Source of the DNA: Cyanodermella asteris
Taxonomy: Eukaryota; Ascomycota; Lecanoromycetes; Ostropales; Stictidaceae
Direction: 5' to 3'
Length of the DNA: 64,000 bases
Assembly: GCA_900618795.1 (NCBI GenBank)
Contig: UYJD01000020.1
Span: 85,827 to 149,826 of the forward strand
The notes beneath the pieces were generated by a model. That model was not told the origin of the DNA. It saw only the letters and a program-made list of their open reading frames with translations, and did no database searches. Made by a program: the position numbers and the translations under genes. Position 1 is the first letter of the stretch. The number at the start of each line of letters is the position of its first letter. Of the stretch, positions 10,512 through 19,599 are shown one piece after another.

Positions 10512-12983
10512 TCATTCTGTTACGTGCTCTTCTATGCTGCGATCAAAAGCGCCAATCATCTTGTCGTAGAGCACAGACGGGTCTCCATCTGGTAGCCCGG
10601 TTCGCAGTGCGCCTCCAAGGAAAAGCATATCTCTCAAGTCTCTAGCAAGCCCCCTCAAAGACGCGAAATCGTCACCAAATTTGGCGAGCACAGACCTCTC
10701 AAAACCGCCTGGCTCCATGGAGCCGCGTTTTGCGACGACGATGTCATCATATGATCCGATGTACCATGTCTTGAATGGATCTCGTCCCCATTTTTTCGTC
10801 TTCTTCAAGCTATGGGCCACGCTCAAAGCTAGAAAGACGTAGAAAAACGATTCGAGGTCATGCCGGTACGTGTGAGCCAGGTCCCGCTGCGAGCCCTGGA
10901 GCGCTAGTTCAACGACCTCGATCGCCATGAACTTGAGCGTGCCGGTCATGCCTGGACTGTTGGTGCGCACATTGTTCCCTTCTTCATCGACCTGCGTTGC
11001 GAGATCCAGGTCGATGAGCATGCCAGAAAAGCCGCCGTTTTCAGCCGGATCTGTGATGATGATGTTGTTCTGCGATATGTCGCGATGAAGGATGTTGCCG
11101 TCAAGGAAGAGCGAGCGGTGCGCCTTGATCGCGTCGCGAAACGCTCTGAGCAGCTCAGGGACCGACGTAAAGCTGTCGAGTGGCCTGCCGGCTGGCTTGA
11201 CCAACAGGCACGACAGCACGCGGTTTGTGAACGGCGCCTCGCCTTCCGGCAGCTGTGATACCTGCGAGCCCTCGAGACTTTCGTTGATGCTGTGCGCTTG
11301 GTACAGCCGCGATACCTGACTGCTCGATCGCGACCGCTTGGCGGAGAAGCTCTCGCCTGCGCCGAAGGATTTTCTCTTCTGCCCGGAAACCGGGTTTTGG
11401 AATGACTGGAAAGACTGCGACTTGTTGAGGACGTCAGCACGTTCCTGCCGGCTGGTGAATTTTCTTCTCTTGACGAATGTCAGGTCCTCACGAAGCTCAG
11501 CCACGCTAGCAACTCGTTTCTGCCCGACGAGCTGCGCGACACCCTTCACCTCCCTTTCGTGCGCACGCTTCAACAGGTCCGGTTCGGTGAGCCACTTGTC
11601 GGCAGCCACCCAGGAGTACTTGGCCACGTGCTTGCCGTCCATCGTCCCGTAGCAGCAAGTGCCTCGGCAAACCACCGCAGACTGCCTCGCAATAGGTACT
11701 GGCTTCAGCTCGAATCGCCTGTCCTCCCCAGTCGTCTCGTCCGTAACCGTCACGAACTCCCTGATTCCCTCCCGCTCGGTGGATGTGTCCATGCCCAGCT
11801 CTTCATCGCTCATCAGACAATAGCCGGCGAGCGCACGGATGAAGCGCTCCGGCTCGGCGTGAATGTCGAAGGCTGCCGCGCTGTACGCTCCGGATCTATC
11901 AAAGACGTACAGCTCCATAGATGAGCCTCGAAGTGTAAAGCCATGCATGAAGCGGCGACGCGGCTGGGCCTTGAAGACGTTCCGGGCGTATCTCGCGAGC
12001 TGCAGGAACTTGTTCTGCGTGGTCGAAACGGTGTGTTCACCGGCGGCGCGCACGTCGGCCCAGTCGTGGAGGTCTGACGTATCTTTGGCGCGGGGCTTGA
12101 TCAGGAGGTCGAGCTGGCCTTCACTGTCGGTGCCCGTCATTTCGCTGCTCTTCTTGGTCGTGAAGTAGATGCAGCGCGCGTCGCCGAGGTGCTTCTGCTG
12201 GAACTGGGATATCCACGACCAGACAAGTCGCTCGGTCGGATGTTTGGGGAACGAGACCCATCGTCCGTTGACATGCTCGTGTTTGACGGTGTTGTACATC
12301 TCCTTGCTCTTCTGTGACCAACTCTTGCCGTCGAAGTACTTCTTGAAGAAGCCGGGGACGTTGATGTACGCGCGTTGGTGGAACTCGTCACGGAGTGCGT
12401 CGTCGAGCAGGCCTCGTGTCTGCTCCGCGCCTTCGTGCGACGCTGAGCTGTTGATGCGCGGCGTGCCGGGCAAGGAGGTTCTACTTCCGGTCACAGACAG
12501 TTTGCTGCTGGACGGAGGGGTTGTTCGAGAGACGGAAGCAATGAGCTGGAGAACGGCTTTCCATATCTCCACGTCCGACTCTTGCCGCACAATTGTGTGG
12601 ATGAGGGGAAAGAAGGAAGCCGTCTGGATTTGGCCCAAGTCAAGGCGGTTCACGAGCGTTGCGAGCTGTCCAACAACTGTTCCCCCAGTGTCTCTTGAAC
12701 GTAGCTTTCTTGCGACTCGATGGCCCTGAAGGGCAGTAAGAAGGTTCGAGATTGAGCTTATGATACCTTCTTTGGCATCGTCTACTTCTGATGATTCATC
12801 ATCCCTCGTAGCATCGCTGCTTGATGTGTCGGTGGTCGAAAATGCATCGGTCTTCTGCGAATCAACACCAGCGTCTGCGTCTTTCTCGATTGCTTGTTGC
12901 AGAGATGGCCGCAGTTTTCCGATCGTCGGTTCAAGTGCCCAGCGGCGAATGGCCATGCAATCATCCTCTGTTAACTCAGCCAT
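10512..12983 (-). CDS. FunK1-family protein kinase
   Basis: A single open frame of 823 aa starts at the first in-frame ATG (MAELTEDDCMAIRRW). FunK1 is a fungus-specific expansion of eukaryotic-like kinases. Kinase marks in order: a beta-3 lysine in GKHVAKYSWV, a helix-C region TEPDLLKRAHEREVKGVAQLVG, the catalytic loop HRDISQNNIII, the metal site as DLDLA instead of DFG, TGTLKFMAIEVV in place of the APE segment, and RHDLESFFYVFLAL. A basic insert (about residues 525-600, VKRRKFTSRQERADVL) separates the lobes, as is usual in the family. The N-terminal 260 residues carry a Ser/Thr-rich linker. All core catalytic residues are present, so activity is plausible. A decayed relative lies at 14.8-15.7 kb on the same strand, with the same N-terminal domain. 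Confidence 0.88.
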   Translation of the reverse strand: MAELTEDDCMAIRRWALEPTIGKLRPSLQQAIEKDADAGVDSQKTDAFSTTDTSSSDATRDDESSEVDDAKEGIISSISNLLTALQGHRVARKLRSRDTGGTVVGQLATLVNRLDLGQIQTASFFPLIHTIVRQESDVEIWKAVLQLIASVSRTTPPSSSKLSVTGSRTSLPGTPRINSSASHEGAEQTRGLLDDALRDEFHQRAYINVPGFFKKYFDGKSWSQKSKEMYNTVKHEHVNGRWVSFPKHPTERLVWSWISQFQQKHLGDARCIYFTTKKSSEMTGTDSEGQLDLLIKPRAKDTSDLHDWADVRAAGEHTVSTTQNKFLQLARYARNVFKAQPRRRFMHGFTLRGSSMELYVFDRSGAYSAAAFDIHAEPERFIRALAGYCLMSDEELGMDTSTEREGIREFVTVTDETTGEDRRFELKPVPIARQSAVVCRGTCCYGTMDGKHVAKYSWVAADKWLTEPDLLKRAHEREVKGVAQLVGQKRVASVAELREDLTFVKRRKFTSRQERADVLNKSQSFQSFQNPVSGQKRKSFGAGESFSAKRSRSSSQVSRLYQAHSINESLEGSQVSQLPEGEAPFTNRVLSCLLVKPAGRPLDSFTSVPELLRAFRDAIKAHRSLFLDGNILHRDISQNNIIITDPAENGGFSGMLIDLDLATQVDEEGNNVRTNSPGMTGTLKFMAIEVVELALQGSQRDLAHTYRHDLESFFYVFLALSVAHSLKKTKKWGRDPFKTWYIGSYDDIVVAKRGSMEPGGFERSVLAKFGDDFASLRGLARDLRDMLFLGGALRTGLPDGDPSVLYDKMIGAFDRSIEEHVTE

Positions 12984-13369
12984 GATGGCACGGTAGTGAA
13001 GGTGTAATGGAAGGCTGACGAATTGTTTCGCAAACACCACGACTATGCCAAGAACGCCACGTGACGCACCTTAACCAGGCAACACCCAGCCACCAATTTG
13101 TATCTCCCAACATGCTTCTCCACGCACTTCGCAAAGAGTTTCTTCTCTTGATAAAGATCTGCTTGGAATAACAAGAGACTGACGATTGATGAAAGAAAGT
13201 GACGAAACGTTTCCCTTCGCATGGTGCACGAGGAGCCTACCAAACCTCTCTAGCGTGACACGATCTTTCGCCACCAAACCAGTTTTCCTTTCTCTCTCTG
13301 AGCATCGTTCAATTCCTCCGTGGCTAGCCGACGACCGACATTATTTCAGCAGAAGGTCTCTCATTCAAG
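12984..13369. promoter_or_regulatory. divergent intergenic region
   Basis: Separates the FunK1 gene (minus) and the small gene starting at 13370 (plus), so both promoters should lie here. No specific element was identified. Confidence 0.3.
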
Positions 13370-13893
13370 ATGTCAGGGAGTCAAGTAAGATTTCACCGAC
13401 TCGCCTCGTTTCTATCACTCACTATTTCTAGCAGGGACCCGGCAAGGCCCGACGGATTCTTGTCAAGATCTCATTCGAAAATAAGCACTGGGACTGTTCG
13501 GACGGAGATGTCATGATTTCGGCACTCGACGAGCTGCAACTACCACATTGTTCGGACCAACAGCCACGACTTCTTGTTAAGCGCATATCAAAGTCTGCAA
13601 AGATGTTCGTGTTTGATGTCTACAACAGCGATTACGATGCTGCAAAAGCCCATCGGCCAGAATCAAACCAACTCCAGACCGAAGTCCTTCGGTTCGGACG
13701 GAGAGGCGTTACAAAGAGCAAACCAAATGCTTTTTGGAATAAATCAATCAATTCGACTGTCGCGCTGGCTCACAATCTGGCAGGTTCTGGCAGCCTACCG
13801 CCATTCATTGAAGATCTCACCAAACAAGAGCCTCCGTTCTTTAGCGATCCACGGGATGTTTCATTGATTGCAACCTGCACAAACCCGCCATAG
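13370..13893 (+). CDS. uncharacterised small protein
   Basis: A five-codon first exon (MSGSQ, 13370-13384) is followed by a roughly 50-bp intron with GTAAGA donor and TTTCTAGCAG acceptor, then a second exon from about 13435 to the TAG at 13893. The product is about 157 aa, basic, soluble, with a strand-rich start (RRILVKISFENKHWDCSDGD) and no signal peptide. Family not recognised. Tiny first exons with a phase-0 intron are common in this lineage, which supports the model. The gene is divergent from FunK1. Confidence 0.5.
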
Positions 13894-14799
13894 GCTCAAG
13901 GCATCCATCCTGGTCAACGGCTGGTCTTTGGTCTTCTCAATCTGACTCGGGTGTTGGCAGAGAACATGTTGGACATTTAGTGTTTGCTATGACGGTGTTG
14001 TTGTCTGTGGAGTTGCAGCCTGCTCCTGGGCTGCATGGATCAGTGCGAATAAGACGTTGGTAAGTCCCACATTCGCTGCAGACGTAGAGCGTGAAGTGGC
14101 ACATCTATAAGCAGTCAGACACCCATGTTACAGTATTAGCGAGGCATTGCGCAGTACAGACATCGGAAGGCAATCTGGGCACGATTGGAAAAGCTGACAA
14201 GTAAGGTTGTGTGGGGAGAAAATGGTTGGAAGGAGGGAACAGTCCAAAGTCGACCTTGCGAATTTATAGTATTCGTAGGGTCGGCCTTGCATTGCTGCCT
14301 ATCTAGAAGCAGAGCGACCAGTGGACCATCAGAAAGGTGTATTACGACTGTTCATCGCCGCAAGTCTCACGTAAAAGGCCACAAAAGTCGTCAAGGGTTC
14401 GATGAGCGGGCTTGATAATTACTTTGCCTAGTGGAGTGAACAGTGTTGCTCGGACTTGTCTGATCGTACCAATCCCCGTTCAGCCCCGAGTTCTGAGACC
14501 TAGAATGAGTCTGATACAGGATCTGCTCGCGTCCATGACACGTTCGCGCGCAAAGGGGTCGCGCGGCCATGATGTTGTTTACACCTGGAAGTACCTCTGT
14601 TGATAAACACTTTACCCCTGTTCAAACTGAAGTGTCGGCCTGCCATGGCTCAGGGGTTCCGGCCTTGTATGGCGACTTATGCGCGTAATTTGATTGGTGC
14701 CTGAGCAAGGGTGCTACATCAATCGGGCGTCAAGGTTTGAGAGACACGCTCATACTTCGTGAGGGACTCGGACTGTATGCGCGCAGGCGAGTGGCTCAC
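13894..14799. other. no gene recognised
   Basis: About 0.9 kb between the small gene and the FunK1 relic. Short open frames on the plus strand (14185-14415, 14412-14603) lack motifs and codon character. Confidence 0.35.
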
Positions 14800-15430
14800 G
14801 CTTGTCGCATTCTATCTAGAAGATTGTCCGACTGCATGTAAGATTCTTTCTCACCTATCGTGCCCCCAATGAGGTATCTCGCTGCTCTTTCTGGTGGTGA
14901 AGTAGTTGCAGCGCACCTTGGGGAGATGCTTCTGTTATAACTGCGATAGCCACCCCAGACAGGTCGCTCGGTCGGATGCTGGGGAAACGAGGCCCATCGT
15001 CCCATGACATGCCCGTGTTTGACGGCGTTGTAGATGTTGTCGCCTGGCTTTGTCTAGCTCTTGCCGTCAAAATACTTCTCGAGGAAGCTGGAAACGTTCT
15101 TGAAGGCGCGTTTGCAGAACTCATCGCGGAGTCCGCCGTCGAGCAGACGTCGCGTCTGCTCTGAGCCTTCATGCGATGCTGAGCTGTTGATCCGCGGCGT
15201 GCCGGGCAAGGTGGTTCTGTTGCTGGGTGGAGGAGTCATGCGAGTGGGGAAAGTGATGAGCTGAAGGACGGCCTTTCACACGTCGACGTCTGATCTGTCT
15301 TGGATGACTGCGTGCACGATAGGAAGGAAGGTAGCCGTGTGAATCAGGCCCGAATCGAGGCGATCGAAAAGTCCGGCAAGTTGACCAGCAACTGTCCCTC
15401 CGGTGTCTATTGAACGAAGCTTTTGACCAC
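14800..15430 (-). pseudogene. FunK1 kinase relic (N-terminal half)
   Basis: Reading leftward from 15430 in shifting frames, segments match the intact FunK1 at 10.5-13.0 kb. Examples are NRTTLPGTPRINSSASHEG (compare SRTSLPGTPRINSSASHEG), LLDGGLRDEFCKRAFKNV and MGRWASFPQHPTERPVW. The order of segments is the same as in the intact gene. The kinase lobes are absent. Several frame changes show it is not translated as one protein. Its N-terminal portion is fused in frame to the downstream end of the 15407-16945 gene, so gene and relic are two parts of one rearranged locus. Confidence 0.75.
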
Positions 15431-16945
15431 ACGATGACCAGCAAGCGTCAAAAATAAAGTGGAAAGGATATTTTTGATGTCGTCGTTCGCGTTTTCTGCT
15501 CCTGACGGAACATCGTCTACAGAGTCGTCGCCAGATGTGCTGGTGATCGAAAACACCCCAGTCCTTTGGGAGTCAGCATCTGTCTCTATGACTTTCTGTA
15601 CAGATGGCCGAAGACTCCCAAAATCTAAAAGTGAGCGGCTAATTGCCATGCAGTCGTCTTCGATAATTCGATCAGGATTGATGCAGAGAGGTGAGAGCGT
15701 AAAATGCAGGGTTATCGTTTCGGAGACGAGATCCTCGACATGCCAAGAACACCACGACCTCTTCATCTGCTCGAACAGGTTGCAAATGGCGGCAAGCTCT
15801 CTATTCGGGTTAAGCAGCGTAGACGCATCTCCCCATGTTGGCGGCCAGTTGAGCTTCACAAGATCACCGTCGGCTTGGTCTTCCGCCGGTCCCCATTCAG
15901 CCTGAAGACGAGAAGCAGCCTCGGGCGTGGCTATCGTCGGCTTCCAGTGGATGTAGATCTCAAGGCTCTCGTCCACCAGACGGACGGAAGTCACCTCATC
16001 AACTGTCCAATCAAGCTCCTCGTCGTCCGAGAAGCACTCTGTAGGTGGCAGCGAGGCTGCGTCGTCGATCTCCATTGCGTCTTCTTGAACCATGGGTGCA
16101 GCATCCAATTCGGTCGTTGTCGGAGAGTGTAGGGCTCCTCCGCCAGCCCCAGGGGTTTGTGGTGCATCCTGAGTGGTCGCTGTCGGAGAGCATGCGGTGC
16201 CATCGCCAGCCGTGGCTGCCACTTGAGTGGTCACATCTGGTAGGAAGGGCACCTCAAAAGCCCCCACCACCTCAAGGGCTTGTCCGTGAGTGGTCATTGC
16301 CGGAGGGTGCGGGCTCTCTCCATCAGCTGAGGGAGTGTGTGGTGCCTCCTGAGCAATCGCCAGAGGTAGCACGACCCCTTCATTGGGCTGGGCAGTGGCT
16401 TTCGCCGAGGCAGATGGTGTGTCCTGGTCAGCTCCCGCGTTGCACCATGTCCTGGGAGAAGTCGCTGGAGGTGACATGGCCCCTATATATGCCCCTTGGG
16501 AGTCACGTGCCTCCTCTTGGCTCACTGTCGGAGGTATGACGGTTCGATCGATCGTCTGAGTCTGCCCATCGCTTTCTGCCGGCTGTATGGTCACCGACTC
16601 CGGTGGGGTGTTCCGATCGGTCGTTGCTGAGGCCTGGTCCGTAGCTGAGGCCTCCACGGGAGGCGAGGGCCAATCGATTGCATCAGACGGGGCGCGGACG
16701 TGGTCGCCGTCGCTGTTGGTCTGCGCAGTCGATGCTCGCGGCGCAGCTGGAGCGGTGCCATCGGCGATCAGCGCCTCGTCCAACGTCAATGTCGATGCCT
16801 GACTGCCCTGCTCCCGCTCGCGCATCCGAGCACGCATGGCTCGGGTCTCGCGAGGAGCGACAGCGTGCTGGCCGGCCTTTTGCATGCTTGCTTGAGCTTG
16901 CTCTTGTTCCTCTGCAATGCGAGTCTGTCCGCGAGTGACTGGCAT
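15407..16945 (-). CDS. low-complexity protein fused to FunK1 N-terminus
   Basis: The frame starts at ATG 16945 (MPVTRGQTRIAEEQ) and gives about 512 aa. The first 300 residues are Ala/Pro/Thr-rich with repeated variants of a short unit ending in TT. A conserved block follows (LEIYIHWKPTIATPEAASRL, then WPPTWGDASTLL) that is also found in the paralogue at 19600-21513. The last 110 residues switch to FunK1 N-terminal sequence: EDDCMAISRSLLDFGSLRPS, then LTLAGHRVVKSF before the stop, matching EDDCMAIRRW and LTALQGHRVARKL of the kinase at 10.5 kb. The gene is therefore a chimera between this family and a truncated FunK1 copy. Function unknown. It may be expressed, since the frame is open throughout, or it may be an accidental fusion on the way to decay. 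Confidence 0.6.
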   Translation of the reverse strand: MPVTRGQTRIAEEQEQAQASMQKAGQHAVAPRETRAMRARMREREQGSQASTLTLDEALIADGTAPAAPRASTAQTNSDGDHVRAPSDAIDWPSPPVEASATDQASATTDRNTPPESVTIQPAESDGQTQTIDRTVIPPTVSQEEARDSQGAYIGAMSPPATSPRTWCNAGADQDTPSASAKATAQPNEGVVLPLAIAQEAPHTPSADGESPHPPAMTTHGQALEVVGAFEVPFLPDVTTQVAATAGDGTACSPTATTQDAPQTPGAGGGALHSPTTTELDAAPMVQEDAMEIDDAASLPPTECFSDDEELDWTVDEVTSVRLVDESLEIYIHWKPTIATPEAASRLQAEWGPAEDQADGDLVKLNWPPTWGDASTLLNPNRELAAICNLFEQMKRSWCSWHVEDLVSETITLHFTLSPLCINPDRIIEDDCMAISRSLLDFGSLRPSVQKVIETDADSQRTGVFSITSTSGDDSVDDVPSGAENANDDIKNILSTLFLTLAGHRVVKSFVQ

Positions 16946-18225
16946 GATGCTGGAGTGCTGGAGTGCTGGAGTGCTGTGCTGGTGTTGGATCGTGGCAGAA
17001 CGGTGCATAAGAGGTACAGAGGGGGAAGAAAGGAAGTCAAGAGTCGGAAGGGGACGAGCGAAGATATAAAGCCCCTCGCGGCCGGAGATCTGGTCGCGCG
17101 GCAGGTCGGACTGCTGGACTGTCGACCAATGGTGGAGCCACGAACGTAGTCAGGGGCTTGCACGACTCCGGCCGAACCCGGTAGAAGACGAAGTCGTGCA
17201 TCAAGCTGGGGTAGCTTGGCCACAGTGAGGGTGCGCCGTGTGGCAGGACGTGGTGGCTCAGGCATAGTGAGGCAGAGCCGGAGAGATCTCGGCGAGGCCA
17301 CAGCTTGTATCCGTCCAGGTCCTTGCGGACAAGTGGTGTATTGACGGGCTCGAGATCGCCGGTTGCGATTTGGCCTGCAGACGTCCTACAGGCGCCGATG
17401 CCATCTCTTATCAGAACGGAACTGCTTCAGGAGGCAATCAATCGGTGATATCACCAGCCAAGTCCCGATAATGATGGGTTTGTGCACGAAGGTGTGGTGA
17501 CTTGATACGACAGGGATAGTGCGGCAGAACATGGTAGCTTGGGTATGATCGGTGGGGGATTAAGACCAAGGACTGTGTGGGACAATGACTTAGTAGGGTT
17601 TGGAAAGCAGCGGGCGAGGGGCACTTGCTTCTGTACAACGAATATTTCCTTGCAGAATGCAGAGACTCCATAGACGGTGACACCCTTCAGAACGGAACAA
17701 AGCGGCTGCGGAGAGTGAAAGGAGGATGCGATGACCAAGGCGAAGGGATGTAGTCGCACCGTGGACCGCTTTCTTTCGACTATGCTCCTGACAGTGTACC
17801 GCGAGACGTACATCTTGGCAAGAGCGACTGGAACTGGACGATTTCTTTCTGCTCTTTTTTTTCTTTGTTCCTCGTGAACGCCAAGAGTGCTACAAATCCA
17901 TCATTACACAACGGCCTGATGAGATGAGAACTCGGCTGACTTTTTGCAAAAGGAATTGAACATCTATATAATGATCGCGTCAGGAATGCATTACGACGGG
18001 TTCAGTAAAGAGACCAGAAAAGCATTCTGAACTAAGTAAGGAGTCGATGACTGGATGGCATCTTCCAATGTAGCATGTAGGTGCTACTTTTGGCAACTTG
18101 GGCATGGAGAGGTTCGCTGTAGCACGTGACCATCCTGGCCTTGCGACGGCAACAAACCGTAGCAACACCAGATACTCTACCTGTCTGCAGCTCAGTACGG
18201 GCCACTTCGTGGATCGTTTAACTGT
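15780..18225. repeat. segmental duplication, copy A
   Basis: Aligns by eye with copy B (about 19950-22908) in the same orientation. Matches include the conserved C-terminal block and MPVTR start of the two paralogous genes, and more than 1.2 kb of upstream flank. The flank shares the blocks gcggccggagatctggtcgc, agtaaggagtcgatgac and the CACGTGACCAT near 18125. Copy B has roughly 90 extra bases near 22470-22560. The flank has no convincing gene of its own (17010-18225), so it is probably a duplicated promoter region. Confidence 0.8.
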
Positions 18226-18722
18226 TCTTCCAATTTACACTTCCAAGCTTCCGCCTACTATTGTTATTGCTACTGACGTGCTCATCATGTTCTGCCGTCT
18301 CAATCGTTCCTCCGCCGTCTGCTGCCCGAGTGCAAGATTGGTCACCTTCTTCCGTCCCCGGGTGCACTTCCTCCAACTCCCACGTATCTGCTGGGTCGAG
18401 GGCTGTTTGGGCTTCAAATGCCTCGGTACCTACACAAAGCAAGCTCCTGAGTGGCCACTTCTTCCGGAAATAGCTCCGCCCCAGATGCGCGTGGATCACC
18501 GGAGCTACTACCGGACCGACGTCTTCACACAGTGTCTCGTCTTTACATTCGATGGAAGCGCGATCCGGACAATCATTTCCGGTCACAGCTTATTGGTGGA
18601 GACATCTGACAGGTCGAAGGGAAGAGGCACGAAACCCCAACTCTTTCAAAAGCGCCTTGCCCTTTAGCAATACGTCTTTCTTGCTGGATCGATCGTAAAC
18701 GAAGGCAAAGTGGCTAACCGTA
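18226..18722. other. no gene recognised
   Basis: Lies between the end of duplicated flank A and the Zn2Cys6 gene, and probably includes the latter's promoter. Overlapping frames on both strands lack motifs. Confidence 0.35.
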
Positions 18723-19198
18723 ATGCCTAAACATTCACAAACGACGCGACCCATTTTGCCGGCTCCAAAGGCCAGGGAGTCGCGAATATCACTTTTTGGG
18801 CCTACGGCGATTGAGAAGCCAAAGGATTTGCCACGGAAACGAGCCAAACACGTCGGTCTGGCCTGTGATGCGTGCAGGAAACGCAAAAGTAGAGTTGGTG
18901 CGGCGTGATTCTTCACTGGCAGTGCAACAGCTGAAATATTGTTTGACAGTGCGATGGACGACGTCCAGCATGCTTCCTTTGCGAACGGAAGGGCACTACC
19001 TGTTCCTTTGATGACCACGCTCGCAACGCCAATCAATTGAACAGCCTGAAGGACCAGCTGGCCACGGTCAAGAAACACATCTTAGCCATGCAAAGACTTG
19101 TTGACCATTTGAGACAAGCATCTAAAATAGATGCTGAGCGAACACTCTTTTCTCTCAGAAATGGCGAAGACATCGGGAACATAACAAAAGGACTTTGA
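18723..19198 (+). CDS. truncated Zn(II)2Cys6 transcription factor
   Basis: Exons 18723-18893 and 18950-19198 join in phase 0 over a 56-bp intron and restore a complete binuclear zinc cluster. Exon 1 ends ACDACRKRKSR and exon 2 begins CDGRRPACFLCERKGTTCSF, with all six cysteines in the usual spacing. The helical segment NQLNSLKDQLATVKKHILAM, the usual dimerisation coil, follows. The frame stops at 19198 after 139 aa, so the large regulatory domain of typical family members (600 aa or more) is missing. An adjacent frame at 19214-19423 could be a remnant of that part, but I found no clean splice to it. It lies between the two segmental duplication copies. It would be nuclear and DNA-binding if expressed. 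Confidence 0.72.
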
Positions 19199-19213
19199 CG
19201 TCATCAAGAGCAG

Positions 19214-19423
19214 ATGCTATCACCTGGAGTCGAAGTCAGACCGATTTATCCCAAGTCTGAGGTTGGATTGGAGAGGAATATTGATGAAGTCATTCGAGAC
19301 TTTGAACCCCATCGTTGGAATTCGTCAATCAGTCTTTTCAACGCCGCTTGGTCTACAGAGAAACTTTGGCGTGACAAATTCACCCGTGAGACTCACAGGC
19401 AAGACTCAGAAACCTTCACTTGA
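19214..19423 (+). other. possible remnant exon downstream of Zn2Cys6 gene
   Basis: An open frame of 69 codons has protein-like composition (EVGLERNIDEVIRDFEPHRW) and the same strand as the zinc cluster gene 15 bp upstream. It could be a further exon, but no good donor-acceptor pair was found. Confidence 0.3.
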
Positions 19424-19599
19424 ATGCTCACTCACGATTCGTTCCTGTCAAGAGCCACGCTCTCAAGCTTCTTGTTGATCTGGACAAGCTCGCATGGAGA
19501 ACGTGTCACAGAAGATGTTTTTTTTCGAAGCATTTGGAATGTCTACATTCTGTGGACGAAATATGCTGTCTAAACCAAAGAAACAGAGCGGAACACTCT

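Noticed and set aside
18098-18667. 189-codon plus-strand frame across the end of duplicated flank A
   Set aside because: The matching part of copy B is not open, so the frame is not conserved between the duplicates.
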